Assembly (NCBI RefSeq): GCF_006494425.1
Contig: NZ_VHIV01000010.1
Coordinates: 62,001-126,000, forward strand
Origin: Bacillus dicomae
Lineage (GTDB): Bacteria; Bacillota; Bacilli; Bacillales; Bacillaceae_G
Length of the DNA stretch: 64,000 nucleotides
Reading direction: 5' to 3'
Shown piece by piece: positions 7,809 to 18,200 of this stretch. How positions within the stretch are numbered: the stretch's first letter is position 1; every line of letters starts with the position of its first letter. Under the pieces are notes generated by a model that did no database searches, had not been told where the DNA came from, and worked only from the letters and a program-made list of their open reading frames with translations. The translations under genes were made by a program, and so were the position numbers.

Positions 7809-9362
7809 ATGAGCTTATTAACTGTTGAAAAATTAGGCCATACATTTGGTGATCGCACATTATTTAAAGATGTATCCATGCGCTTACTCGCAGGAGAGCA
7901 CGTTGGATTAGTCGGAGCAAATGGCGTTGGTAAGTCAACGTTTATGAATATAATCACTGGTCAGCTTATCCATGATGAGGGCCGTGTTGAATGGACACCT
8001 GGTACAAATTATGGTTACTTAGACCAACATACAATTTTAACACCTGGTCGCACGATTCGTGATGTATTAGCAGATGCATTTTTACCTTTATTTGAAAAAG
8101 AAAAAGCTTTAAATGAAGTTACAGAAAAAATGGGAACTGCTACACCAGAAGAATTAGAGGAACTTCTTGAACAAATGGCAGAAATACAAGATGCTCTTGA
8201 AGCAGGCGGCTTCTATTTATTAGATATTAAAATTGAAGAAGCAGCACGCGGTCTTGGAATTGACGCAATTGGCCTAGATCGTGATGTTGCTGCATTAAGC
8301 GGTGGACAACGTACAAAGGTATTACTTGCAAAGTTACTACTTGAGCAACCAGAAGTATTACTATTAGATGAGCCTACCAACTATTTAGACGTGGAACATA
8401 TTCATTGGTTAACAAATTATTTAAAAGAATACCCACATGCGTTCCTATTAATTTCCCATGATACGGAATTTATGAATAAATGTGTTGATATTATTTTCCA
8501 TCTAGAATTTACGAAAATGACGCGTTATACAGCGACATATGAAAAGTTCCTAGAGCTAGCGGAAATGAATAAAAACCAACATATCAACGCTTATGAAAAG
8601 CAACGAGAGTTTATTAAAAAGCAAGAAGATTTTATTGCGAAAAATAAAGCTCGTTATTCAACGACAGGTCGTGCAAAGAGTCGTCAAAAACAACTTGATC
8701 GCATGGAACGTATTGATCGTCCTGAAACAGCTATTAAGCCTGAGTTCTCGTTTAAAGAAAGTCGTGCAAGTAGTCGATTTGTCTTTGAAGGAGAAAATGT
8801 AGAGATTGGATATACACATCCGTTATTACCGAAATTAACAATGACAATTGAACGTGGCGAAAAAATTGCAATTGTTGGATGTAATGGTGTCGGTAAGTCA
8901 ACACTATTAAAAACGATTTTAGGTAAGATTAAACCATTAAGCGGAAAAACAAGTCTTGGTGACTTCTTAAACCCATCATACTTCGAGCAAGAAGTAAAAG
9001 CTGATAATATAACACCAATTGATGATGTTTGGAATACATTCCCTAGCTTAGACCAGCATCAAGTACGTGCCATGTTAGCGAAATGCGGTTTAAAAAACGA
9101 ACATATCTCTCGTCCACTGAGCCAATTAAGCGGTGGTGAACAAGCAAAGGTTCGTTTATGTAAACTAATGGGTGAAGAAAGTAACTGGTTGCTATTTGAT
9201 GAGCCAACAAACCACCTTGATGTTACAGCAAAAGAAGAGCTGAAAAAAGCGATGAAAGCATACAAAGGAACAATTCTGCTTGTATGCCACGAACCAGAAT
9301 TTTATGAAGGTTGGATAACAAAAACTTGGGATGTAGAAAAATGGTCCCAAGAAAATTCTTAA
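7809..9362 (+). CDS. ABC-F family ATPase
   Basis: 517 residues with two ABC cassettes and no membrane segments. Walker A motifs: GANGVGKST (about residue 37) and GCNGVGKST (about 358). Signatures are LSGGQ and LSGGE; Walker B regions are LLLDEPTNYLD and LLFDEPTNHLD. A basic linker (KKQEDFIAKNKARYSTTGRAKSRQKQ) between the cassettes corresponds to the P-site tRNA interaction motif of ABC-F proteins, which act on the ribosome rather than in transport. Whether it gives antibiotic protection or is a translation factor cannot be told. The GGAGG site is at 7799-7803. The upstream dyad suggests it is regulated. Confidence 0.88.
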   Translation: MSLLTVEKLGHTFGDRTLFKDVSMRLLAGEHVGLVGANGVGKSTFMNIITGQLIHDEGRVEWTPGTNYGYLDQHTILTPGRTIRDVLADAFLPLFEKEKALNEVTEKMGTATPEELEELLEQMAEIQDALEAGGFYLLDIKIEEAARGLGIDAIGLDRDVAALSGGQRTKVLLAKLLLEQPEVLLLDEPTNYLDVEHIHWLTNYLKEYPHAFLLISHDTEFMNKCVDIIFHLEFTKMTRYTATYEKFLELAEMNKNQHINAYEKQREFIKKQEDFIAKNKARYSTTGRAKSRQKQLDRMERIDRPETAIKPEFSFKESRASSRFVFEGENVEIGYTHPLLPKLTMTIERGEKIAIVGCNGVGKSTLLKTILGKIKPLSGKTSLGDFLNPSYFEQEVKADNITPIDDVWNTFPSLDQHQVRAMLAKCGLKNEHISRPLSQLSGGEQAKVRLCKLMGEESNWLLFDEPTNHLDVTAKEELKKAMKAYKGTILLVCHEPEFYEGWITKTWDVEKWSQENS

Positions 9363-9376
9363 TCCCCTAAAAAACA

Positions 9377-9418
9377 TCCCTTTACACTGCTATCTAGTAT
9401 GTAAAGGGATTTCGTTTT
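9377..9418 (+). terminator. Terminator after the ABC-F gene
   Basis: ATCCCTTTACA ... TGTAAAGGGAT (11-bp stem) followed by TTCGTTTT. Confidence 0.8.
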
Positions 9419-9456
9419 AAAATACCATAAAGTTTGATAAGGAGTTTATATATATA

Positions 9457-10914
9457 ATGCAAAGTACATTTTTTCCAAAACTTAATACATTTTTTGTGAA
9501 ATGTTTATTAGTGCTGTGTCTTATTATTTCAGCAGCTATTACATTTCAATCAGTAGCTGTGGTTAGAAATCAAGCTAACACTCGTTTACTTATAATAATC
9601 CCAAGTATCATTATAATAGGTCTTCTATTTTTACTAATTGGTTATATTTCTAATAAATATATGTCAAAGCTAGTATTTACTATTTCACTTATCATCTTAG
9701 CCTTCTCTATTCGACTAATCTGGATTCTTAATATCCAAACCCCTGTCGAATCAGATTTTGCTTTGATGTACAACGGTGCCCTGCAAGCGACTAAAGGAGA
9801 TTTTAGTTTTGCCCAAAGCACATATTATACTTCATGGGTTTACCAACTTGGATTTACAATGTACCAAGCTTTTATTATCAATTTATTTGGTGAAGGTACC
9901 TTCCTTTTAAAGCTCTTAAATGTGTTATATTGCACAGGAACAACATTGCTCGTTTACAAAATAACTTCTCATATATTTAATGAGTGGTCTGGACGCATAG
10001 CTGGATTACTGTACGCAGTATATATCCCAAGCATTGTATTAAGCTCAGTCCTATCCAATCAGCATCTTGCTACATTCTTATTTTATCTTGGGTTTTATTT
10101 ATTAATTACAAAAGGCTTAAGCCATAAATACATGTGGATTTTCATAGGGATTTCACTTTCTTTAGGGGATATCATGCGTCCGCTTGGTGCTATCATCTTA
10201 ATTGCGGTAACTATTTATGTTTTTTTACAAGGTATGTTAGGCAAATCAAAGCGAGACATTTTCAATTCCATTAAGAAACTTTGTGGGATTTTCATCGTGT
10301 TTTATCTTGTACATTACATTATAAGTTATTCATTTATATATGCTGGTATTACACAATATCCGCTATCTAATCGTGACCCTCTTTGGAAATTCACAGTAGG
10401 ATTTAATCATGAAACAAAGGGTGGTTATTCTGCAGCTGATGCAGAATATATTATGTCCATTGAAATCGGTGAAGAACGTAAAGCTGCTGAAAAAGAACTA
10501 ATTCAAGAGCGACTAGCTGATCCACAAAAAGTTTTATCTTTATTTGGCGATAAATTCACGCTCATGTGGGCAGATTACGACTCCGCTCCATTATGGAGTT
10601 TACTAACACTAGGGAATACCGATAATGATATGATTACTTTAAAGGACAGCCTTACGAAGTATGAAAAATATATGTATATTACTGCTATGCTATTTAGCAC
10701 GTTAGCACTTCTTTATCTCGTATTGACGAAACAAAAAAACACGCATTACACACTATTTTTATTATTGATGATTGGTTACGTAACCGTTCATTTCTTGATT
10801 GAATATCAAACAAGATACCGATACTTCATCATCCCTAGCTTTACAATCATTCAAAGCTACGGGCTATATTTATGCTATCGATTTATATCGAAAAGAAAGA
10901 CCTCAAAAGTATAA
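9457..10914 (+). CDS. Polytopic membrane glycosyltransferase, GT-C fold (GT39-like)
   Basis: 485 residues with about twelve hydrophobic segments. The first large loop contains ESDFALMYNGALQATKGDFSF, in which the Asp is the expected catalytic/metal residue of GT-C transferases. The C-terminal part holds a soluble-looking segment (VGFNHETKGGYSAADAEY... EERKAAEKELIQERLADPQK). The same kind of segment is present in the convergent neighbour at 10974-12434 (VGFNQENAGKWNMPDAE), so the two are distant paralogues. The gene at 2668-3981 is a closer relative. The acceptor is unknown; a wall polymer or surface protein is likely. Confidence 0.72.
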   Translation: MQSTFFPKLNTFFVKCLLVLCLIISAAITFQSVAVVRNQANTRLLIIIPSIIIIGLLFLLIGYISNKYMSKLVFTISLIILAFSIRLIWILNIQTPVESDFALMYNGALQATKGDFSFAQSTYYTSWVYQLGFTMYQAFIINLFGEGTFLLKLLNVLYCTGTTLLVYKITSHIFNEWSGRIAGLLYAVYIPSIVLSSVLSNQHLATFLFYLGFYLLITKGLSHKYMWIFIGISLSLGDIMRPLGAIILIAVTIYVFLQGMLGKSKRDIFNSIKKLCGIFIVFYLVHYIISYSFIYAGITQYPLSNRDPLWKFTVGFNHETKGGYSAADAEYIMSIEIGEERKAAEKELIQERLADPQKVLSLFGDKFTLMWADYDSAPLWSLLTLGNTDNDMITLKDSLTKYEKYMYITAMLFSTLALLYLVLTKQKNTHYTLFLLLMIGYVTVHFLIEYQTRYRYFIIPSFTIIQSYGLYLCYRFISKRKTSKV

Positions 10915-10938
10915 AATGAAACTTTAATCATTAAAACT

Positions 10939-10989
10939 AAATGAAAAGGCATGAGCCCGGTGCAATACCAAACTCATGCCTTTTCATTT
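10939..10989. terminator. Bidirectional terminator between two convergent GT-C genes
   Basis: A perfect 17-bp stem, AAATGAAAAGGCATGAG / CTCATGCCTTTTCATTT, with a 17-nt loop. The right arm overlaps the last codons and stop of the minus-strand gene. Confidence 0.85.
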
Positions 10990-12434
10990 ATATCTATATT
11001 CTCTTTTTTATTGTAAACATGATTTATACCAAAAGCAGATAAAATTATCATCGATATTGTAGCCGAATAATGATATCTTGATGCCACCTCTACTAATAAC
11101 TGTGCCATTGTTAATCCTATTGCATATAAACAAATCATAAATAGAATAGATTTATTTTTATTTTTTATCATTACTAACACACCTAATACTGAAGCAGCCA
11201 TTATGAAGTAATAAAAAATATTAGATGATACAGTATATCTTACTACATTATCTAATACAGGCTCTGCGTAAGAAACAGCTGCACTATCTTCACTTAAGAA
11301 GACAAAAAATTTATCCGAAAATAATTTCATAAAATCTATATTGTCATTTTGTATTCTCTTTTTCGCTTCTTCTAGCATTTCTTGTTGAGCATCATCAGCG
11401 GTCCACCCTGGTTTATCACTATACTTAAACAACAATTCCGCATCTGGCATGTTCCATTTTCCGGCGTTTTCCTGATTAAATCCTACATAAATATTATATC
11501 CTGGAGTTGAGGCTATCTCTTCGCCTAAACGTACTGTTATATACTGATTAATCGCCGAAGAAAAAATAACATATCCAATAACTATAGCCCCTACATATAC
11601 TACCTTATTTAATAATATTTTTTTATTTCCTATGTGTTTCGTATTAATAATAAATAACCATACGACTAGAGCTATAATTGGAACAGCTGCAATTGGTCGT
11701 ACCATATTCATTAATGCAAATAATGCTGCTAATAAAATCGAGTAAACAAGTAATTTTTTTATATTTATATTATGAATCTTCTCATGAACAATTATCATAA
11801 TCGTCCAGATCAATAACAGTATCGTACAATACAATGGCTCTGAAATTACAAACATATTATAAATCGTTTGTGAAGGCAATACGATCCATAAAATACTCGC
11901 TGTTATTGCTGTTTTAACCCCACCAATTTTTCTAGATATAACATATATTAACCCCATTGATATTGTAGTTAAAACAACATTTACAATAGGTGCTACCATA
12001 TGACTAACTCCAAATATTTTAAAGAAAATACTTAAAAATGAGGCGTAACCAAAAATATGTGGAAATAACGCAATATACCTATTATTAATAACAAATTCTT
12101 TACTTAATGCTTCTGCAGTATAATAAAAAGTAGCATAATCAACCAATGGCTGAATTTTGTACATAAGAACCCATGTTAATTTAACTGCTAGGCAGATGAT
12201 TATTAACACCAAAAAACATTTTTTCTCATTTACTTTTTCTAAATATAACGAGCCCTTTCTAAGGATATAGGCTCCAATTGTGCATAAAAGCACAACCCCA
12301 GTTAATATCATTGTGTAATTGTATTTTTGAGTATCCGAAAAATAATCAATAATTAATATTGAAGCAAAAAAACCGTATATCATGTATACTGCACGTGTTG
12401 AAAAAGTCGATAACCCTTTTAAAAATAATTCCAA
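10974..12434 (-). CDS. Polytopic membrane protein, GT-C glycosyltransferase-like
   Basis: 486 residues, about twelve membrane segments. The first external loop has QPLVDYATFYYTAEAL, corresponding to the catalytic Asp loop of GT-C enzymes, and a later loop has VGFNQENAGKWNMPDAELL shared with the protein at 9457. The start codon is TTG (12434-12432), chosen because AAAGGAG lies 9 nt upstream and no ATG is near. It is divergent from gtrA/gtrB-like genes and is a candidate for the enzyme that uses their lipid-linked sugar; this is inference from context. Confidence 0.68.
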   Translation of the reverse strand: MELFLKGLSTFSTRAVYMIYGFFASILIIDYFSDTQKYNYTMILTGVVLLCTIGAYILRKGSLYLEKVNEKKCFLVLIIICLAVKLTWVLMYKIQPLVDYATFYYTAEALSKEFVINNRYIALFPHIFGYASFLSIFFKIFGVSHMVAPIVNVVLTTISMGLIYVISRKIGGVKTAITASILWIVLPSQTIYNMFVISEPLYCTILLLIWTIMIIVHEKIHNINIKKLLVYSILLAALFALMNMVRPIAAVPIIALVVWLFIINTKHIGNKKILLNKVVYVGAIVIGYVIFSSAINQYITVRLGEEIASTPGYNIYVGFNQENAGKWNMPDAELLFKYSDKPGWTADDAQQEMLEEAKKRIQNDNIDFMKLFSDKFFVFLSEDSAAVSYAEPVLDNVVRYTVSSNIFYYFIMAASVLGVLVMIKNKNKSILFMICLYAIGLTMAQLLVEVASRYHYSATISMIILSAFGINHVYNKKENIDINEKA

Positions 12435-12802
12435 TACAATCTACTCCTTTAAACGTTGGTACAAAACACTGTTATATACTGTATAAGTATTCAAATATCC
12501 TAAATAATGACGGAAAAACTACATCACAAATCACTATACATGAATCAGGTTGATATTTCCATATTCTATTCTTATCAACCAATTAACCGAATAAATATCT
12601 ATATTAATAAACATACATAATAACAATAGGTTTCATTAAATATCAAACAAGTTTAAATTACCCAAACATTAGATTTACTCATTTATTCAATTTCATTAAC
12701 GTTTCAATATAAACTATGCTATAATTGATAGTTGTTATGTAAGAATAACCTTCCTACATTTCCTGTTTTATTTATACATTTTATAAAGTTGAGGATACTA
12801 TT
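12435..12802. other. Divergent intergenic region with promoter for gtrA-like gene
   Basis: 368 bp of AT-rich DNA. A TATAAT at 12720-12725 with a weak TTAACG about 18 bp upstream (12696-12701) is a plausible promoter for the plus-strand gene, leaving an untranslated leader of about 70 nt. No small gene or repeat seen. Confidence 0.45.
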
Positions 12803-13186
12803 ATGGAGAAACTCTTAAAGTTTGGTTTAGTAGGGATCTTTAATACACTCATTACAATTATTAGCTTTTGGATCTTATTAAAGTTCGGGATGAACTATCT
12901 TATCGCAAATACCATTGCCTATTTAATTGGTGTTGCCAATAGCTACTATTGGAATAAAAATTGGGTGTTTAAACCTAATAATAAAAGCACGTCAATGTTC
13001 TTTAAATTTCTAACTGTAAATTTAATTGTATTGGCTTTTAATACATTATGTTTATTTATACTAGTAGACAAACTGGCTCTGAATGCATTAATTGCACAGA
13101 TCTTTGCAATTGGCGTCGGTATGGTTATAAATTTTGTCCTTAATAAAATTTGGACATTCAACCAAACTGAAAAGGCTACTAATTAA
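12803..13186 (+). CDS. GtrA family membrane protein (lipid-linked sugar flippase-like)
   Basis: 127 residues with four hydrophobic helices and the family pattern FGLVGIFNTLITIISFW ... NSYYWNKNWVF, plus NFVLNKIWTF near the end. GtrA proteins are thought to move undecaprenyl-phosphate sugars across the membrane. The glycosyltransferase that makes such a donor follows after 36 bp in the same direction, an arrangement common for this system. Confidence 0.88.
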   Translation: MEKLLKFGLVGIFNTLITIISFWILLKFGMNYLIANTIAYLIGVANSYYWNKNWVFKPNNKSTSMFFKFLTVNLIVLAFNTLCLFILVDKLALNALIAQIFAIGVGMVINFVLNKIWTFNQTEKATN

Positions 13187-13222
13187 ATTTGAATAACTTA
13201 TTAAAAATACGGAGGATACAAC

Positions 13223-14194
13223 ATGCAAAAATTAATTTCGGTTGTAGTTCCTATGTACTTCGAGGAAGAAGTAGCACAGGAATGTTATAACCGTTTAAAG
13301 TCCGTTATGCTTCAAAATGATATTAATTACGAGTTTGTCTTTGTAAACGATGGTAGCACAGACCGTACAATGGAAATCTTATCTGAAATTGCAGCAAATG
13401 ATTACCGCACAAAAATTGTTAACTTCGCACGTAACTTTGGACACCAAGTAGCTGTTACAGCTGGTATCGCTGCCGCAAAAGGTGACGCTATTGTAATTAT
13501 AGATGCAGACTTACAAGATCCACCTGAAGTTATCCCTGAACTTATTGCAAAATGGGAAGAAGGATATGAAGTTGTTTATGCAAAACGTAAACAACGTAAA
13601 GGTGAAACTTGGTTTAAACTTTTAACAGCTAAATATTTCTATAAATTCTTAAACTACATGTCTGATATCGATATCCCAAAAGATACTGGTGATTTCCGAA
13701 TCATCGATCGCAAAGTAGCTGATGTGTTCAATCAAATGACTGAGCGAAATCGCTTCATCCGCGGTATGATGTCTTGGGTTGGCTTCCGCCAAACATATGT
13801 TGAATATGAGCGTGATGAGCGCTTTGCTGGTGAAACAAAATATCCATTAAAGAAAATGATTAAATTTGCATCTGATGGCATTATTGCATTTTCAACAAAG
13901 CCATTACGCATCGTTATGTCTTTAGGTTTATTATCCGTTCTGATTTCTATAATTGTCTTACTATATACAATTACAGTGAAAATTCTTGGACATGATACGC
14001 AAACTGGTTGGGCGTCTATTATGGTTGCTATTACATTCTTTAGTGGTATTCAGTTACTTGGCCTTGGCATCGTCGGTCAATATATTGCTCGTATTTATGA
14101 CGAAAGTAAAAACCGTCCGATTTATATCGTAAAAGAAACAATCAATATTGAGCAAGAAGAGACTACACAAATAAAAGAAAAAGTGAATGCATAA
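13223..14194 (+). CDS. GtrB-like family 2 glycosyltransferase (polyprenyl-phosphate sugar synthase)
   Basis: 323 residues. An N-terminal GT-A domain with SVVVPMYFEEEV, VFVNDGSTDRTMEIL and the metal site DADLQDPPEVIPEL (near residue 94), then two C-terminal transmembrane helices (about residues 230-290) and a charged tail. This architecture is that of GtrB/CsbB/YkoT, which load glucose or N-acetylglucosamine on undecaprenyl phosphate. CGGAGGA precedes the ATG. Together with the GtrA-like protein it should feed a GT-C enzyme, for which the window offers several candidates. Confidence 0.88.
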   Translation: MQKLISVVVPMYFEEEVAQECYNRLKSVMLQNDINYEFVFVNDGSTDRTMEILSEIAANDYRTKIVNFARNFGHQVAVTAGIAAAKGDAIVIIDADLQDPPEVIPELIAKWEEGYEVVYAKRKQRKGETWFKLLTAKYFYKFLNYMSDIDIPKDTGDFRIIDRKVADVFNQMTERNRFIRGMMSWVGFRQTYVEYERDERFAGETKYPLKKMIKFASDGIIAFSTKPLRIVMSLGLLSVLISIIVLLYTITVKILGHDTQTGWASIMVAITFFSGIQLLGLGIVGQYIARIYDESKNRPIYIVKETINIEQEETTQIKEKVNA

Positions 14195-14201
14195 TAAAAA
14201 A

Positions 14202-14229
14202 GGTAACAATGAAAACCTTCATTGTTACC
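14202..14229. terminator. Bidirectional terminator between gtrB-like gene and tetR gene
   Basis: GGTAACAATGAA-aacc-TTCATTGTTACC with A-run before and T-run after; the right arm overlaps the stop region of the minus-strand regulator. Confidence 0.85.
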
Positions 14230-15097
14230 TTTTTATATTGTAATATCCCATAAGTCGTAAACGAAATTCCTTTAAATTTGGATATACCTCTAAGTTAGAC
14301 AACATCCCTTGAATGACCGGAATTCTTGGATTTGGCAATCTCATTTCAGCCTCCAAAACATCTAGCGTAACAAGCAATTCCTCATCTTCTAGTTGATCAG
14401 CTAATGTGCGTTTAAACACAATAATTTCCTTTAAAAAATGTTCCTTAACCTGTTCCTTAATGAGTTCTGATTTGCAAAGAAATTCTCCAAGCTTTTCTTC
14501 ATGCAAAACGGGTTCTTCCGAAGATTCTACCAATCCCTCTACTAAATTATCCACTCTTTTCAAAATAAAAGCAGAGACATAAGATAAGTCAATTTTTGGT
14601 GCTTGTAAAATAATTAGTTCTAAATATCCACGGCATATACCTTCTACCATAATGACTAAATCTAATAAGTACGGCATAACCTTGTCACCATAAATGGACA
14701 ATAAACTATTCCGATAAAATGCGTGAGACTCTAACTTCATCCGCATCATAAATTCTTCTACTTCTTTATTAAAAGGAATAGCATTTTCCCTTGCATGCAT
14801 AATAATGAATTCCTTATGCTTCTGTATATCATTAAACTGGCAATGCAATTGTTTTGCAAATTTTTCACGTGGCAATAACGACTCTTTTTCAATATCCATC
14901 ATTTTATTTTGAATCTTGTCATAGTAATATCGAAGTGTTGCTAATAAAAGTTCCTCTTTCGATTTAAAGTATAAATAAAAGGCTCCCTTAGATATGCCAC
15001 AAGCTGTCACAATTTCCTGCACTGATGTCGCATTTACACCCTTAGTCGCAAATAACTTCATAGCCATCTCTATAATTAAGCGCTCTTTTTCTTTCAT
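14225..15097 (-). CDS. TetR/AcrR family regulator (YerO-like), repressor of the adjacent RND pump
   Basis: 290 residues, longer than the common 190-220 of TetR proteins. The N-terminal DNA-binding domain is clear: TSVQEIVTACGISKGAFYLYFKSKEELL (residues about 24-51). The rest is a helical ligand/dimer domain. B. subtilis YerO has the same unusual length and the same divergent position beside swrC (yerP), so orthology is likely. It probably represses itself and the pump through the two dyads between the genes. Confidence 0.85.
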   Translation of the reverse strand: MKEKERLIIEMAMKLFATKGVNATSVQEIVTACGISKGAFYLYFKSKEELLLATLRYYYDKIQNKMMDIEKESLLPREKFAKQLHCQFNDIQKHKEFIIMHARENAIPFNKEVEEFMMRMKLESHAFYRNSLLSIYGDKVMPYLLDLVIMVEGICRGYLELIILQAPKIDLSYVSAFILKRVDNLVEGLVESSEEPVLHEEKLGEFLCKSELIKEQVKEHFLKEIIVFKRTLADQLEDEELLVTLDVLEAEMRLPNPRIPVIQGMLSNLEVYPNLKEFRLRLMGYYNIKR

Positions 15098-15139
15098 ATC
15101 GTCTCTCCTAAATTTAATCTCGCATCTTATTATGAATTC

Positions 15140-15145
15140 ATTATA
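15140..15145 (-). promoter_or_regulatory. Extended -10 promoter of the tetR gene
   Basis: On the minus strand the sequence reads TGGTATAAT, a TG-extended -10 box, about 43 bp before the start codon. No good -35 is seen. Confidence 0.5.
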
Positions 15146-15166
15146 CCATCCCTTTTCATTGACGGC

Positions 15167-15180
15167 TGACCAATCAGTCA
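15167..15180. promoter_or_regulatory. TetR operator 1
   Basis: TGACCAATCAGTCA, an imperfect dyad of TGACYR half-sites, between the divergent regulator and pump genes. Confidence 0.65.
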
Positions 15181-15199
15181 GTTATATTATGTATTAGAC

Positions 15200-15220
15200 T
15201 GACCAGTTGGTCAATATAAT
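15200..15220 (+). promoter_or_regulatory. TetR operator 2 overlapping the pump promoter
   Basis: TGACCAGTTGGTCA (15200-15213), arms TGACCA/TGGTCA perfect, is followed directly by TATAAT at 15215-15220, so a bound repressor would block RNA polymerase. Confidence 0.72.
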
Positions 15221-15237
15221 ACAAAGGGAGCGCAAAC

Positions 15238-18200
15238 ATGAACAAAATTATTAATTTTTCGTTAAAAAATAAGTTCGCAGTTTGGCTACTAACCATTATC
15301 GTTACCATTGCAGGTATTTATTCCGGGCTGAATATGAAGCTGGAAACAATTCCTGATATTACAACACCTGTTGTAACAGTAACCACGGTTTATCCTGGTG
15401 CTACACCAGAAGAAGTAGCTGATAAAGTTTCAAAACCGATGGAAGAGCAACTGCAAAATTTAAGCGGTGTAAACGTTGTTAGTTCATCATCTTTTCAAAA
15501 TGCATCTTCTATTCAAGTAGAATATGATTTTGATAAAAACATGGAAAAAGCTGAAACAGAAATAAAAGATGCCCTCACAAATGTGAAACTGCCAGAAGGC
15601 GTAAAGGATCCGAAAGTTTCACGTGTAAACTTCAATGCCTTTCCTGTTATTTCATTAAGCGTAGCAAGTAAAAATGAATCTTTAGCTACCTTAACTGAAA
15701 ATGTAGAAAAAAATGTTGTTCCAGGATTAAAAGGACTTGATGGGGTCGCATCTGTTCAAATTTCAGGTCAACAAGTAGATGAAGTGCAACTTGTCTTCAA
15801 GAAAGATAAGATGAAAGAATTAGGTTTAAGTGAAGATACTGTAAAAAATGTAATTAAAGGATCGGATGTATCTTTACCACTTGGCCTATATACATTTAAG
15901 GACACAGAAAAATCAGTTGTTGTAGATGGAAATATTACAACAATGAAAGCATTAAAAGAATTAAAAATCCCTGCTGTTCCTTCATCAGCAAGCAGTCAAG
16001 GTAGTCAAAATGCTGGAGCTGGTACACAAGTTCCGCAAATGAATCCAGCCGCTATGAACGGGATTCCGACAGTTACATTAGACGAAATTGCTGACATTAA
16101 GGAAGTTGGAAAAGCGGAATCTATTTCTCGAACAAATGGAAAAGAAGCAATTGGAATTCAAATTGTAAAAGCTGCTGACGCGAACACAGTTGATGTTGTA
16201 AATGCAGTGAAAGATAAAGTAAAAGAACTTGAGAAAAAATATAAAGACTTAGAGATTATTTCAACATTCGACCAAGGTGCACCTATTGAGAAATCAGTAG
16301 AAACAATGCTGAGCAAAGCCATTTTCGGTGCTATCTTTGCGATTGTTATTATTATGCTGTTCCTACGAAATATTCGAACAACATTAATCTCTGTCGTTTC
16401 CATACCACTTTCTTTATTAATTGCTGTATTAGTCATAAAGCAAATGGATATTACGCTTAACATTATGACGCTCGGAGCAATGACAGTCGCTATTGGGCGC
16501 GTTGTGGATGACTCCATTGTTGTTATTGAAAATATTTACCGACGTATGTCGCTATCAGAAGAGAAACTTCGCGGAAAAGATTTAATTCGTGAAGCTACGA
16601 AAGAAATGTTTATCCCAATTATGTCTTCTACCATTGTAACAATTGCTGTATTTTTACCGCTTGGACTAGTAAAAGGTATGATTGGTGAAATGTTCTTACC
16701 ATTCGCCTTAACTATCGTCTTCGCTTTATTAGCATCATTACTAGTAGCAGTTACAATCGTACCGATGCTAGCTCATTCCCTATTTAAGAAAGAGAGCATG
16801 AGGGAAAAAGAAGTACATCATGAAGAAAAACCAAGTAAATTAGCAAATGGGTATAAACGCATACTTGCATGGGCTTTAAATCACAAAATTATTACATCAA
16901 GTATTGCTGTCCTTCTATTAGTTGGTAGTCTTGCACTTGTGCCAATTATCGGTGTAAGTTTCTTACCATCTGAAGAAGAAAAAATGATCATTGCAACGTA
17001 CAACCCTGAACCAGGTCAAACGTTAGAAGATGTTGAAAAAATTGCAACGAAAGCTGAGAAGCACTTCCAAGATAATAAAGACGTCAAAACAATTCAATTC
17101 TCATTAGGTGGCGAAAACCCAATGAGTCCTGGTCAATCAAACCAAGCAATGTTCTTCGTACAATATGATAACGACACGAAAAACTTCGAAAAAGAGAAAG
17201 AACAAGTCGTTAAAGATTTACAGAAGATGTCTGGAAAAGGCGAATGGAAAAACCAAGACTTCGGAGCGAGTGGCGGTAGTAACGAAATCAAACTATACGT
17301 TTACGGAGATAGCTCAGAAGACATTAAGCCTGTCGTAAAAGATATTCAAAATATCATGAAGAAAAATAAAGACTTAAAGGATATAGACTCTAGCATTGCA
17401 AAAACGTATGCAGAATACACTTTAGTCGCAGATCAGGAAAAACTAAGTAAAATGGGTCTAACGGCTGCCCAAATTGGAATGGGACTTTCGAATCAACATG
17501 ATCGCCCTGTTCTGACAACAATTAAAAAAGACAGTAAAGATGTTAACGTATATGTAGAAGCTGAAAAACAAAATTATGAAACAATCGATGACTTAACAAA
17601 TCGTAAAATTACAACGCCACTTGGTAATGAAGTAGCTGTAAAAGATGTCATGACTGTAAAAGAAGGAGAAACTTCGAATACAGTGAAACACCGCGATGGC
17701 CGTGTTTATGCAGAAGTAAGTGCAAAACTAACATCTGATGACGTTTCAAAAGCATCTGCCGCTGTTCAAAAAGAAGTAGATAAAATGGATCTTCCTTCTG
17801 GTGTAGATGTTTCTATGGGCGGCGTTACAAAAGATATTCAAGAATCATTCAAGCAACTTGGCTTAGCGATGTTAGCTGCGATTGCTATTGTATACTTCGT
17901 TCTTGTCGTTACATTTGGCGGCGCACTTGCACCATTCGCAATTTTATTCTCGCTGCCATTCACGATTATCGGGGCCCTTGTTGCCTTATTAATCTCAGGT
18001 GAAACGTTAAGTGTATCTGCAATGATTGGTGCACTTATGTTAATCGGTATCGTTGTAACAAACGCTATCGTACTTATCGACCGCGTTATTCATAAAGAAA
18101 ATGAAGGGCTATCAACACGTGAAGCTTTATTAGAAGCTGGTGCAACACGCCTTCGTCCGATTTTAATGACTGCAATTGCAACAATCGGCGCTCTTATCCC

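Noticed and set aside
12435-12553. 64-codon plus-strand frame starting inside the GT-C gene (12359-12553)
   Set aside because: It begins antisense to a real gene and has no protein-like pattern.
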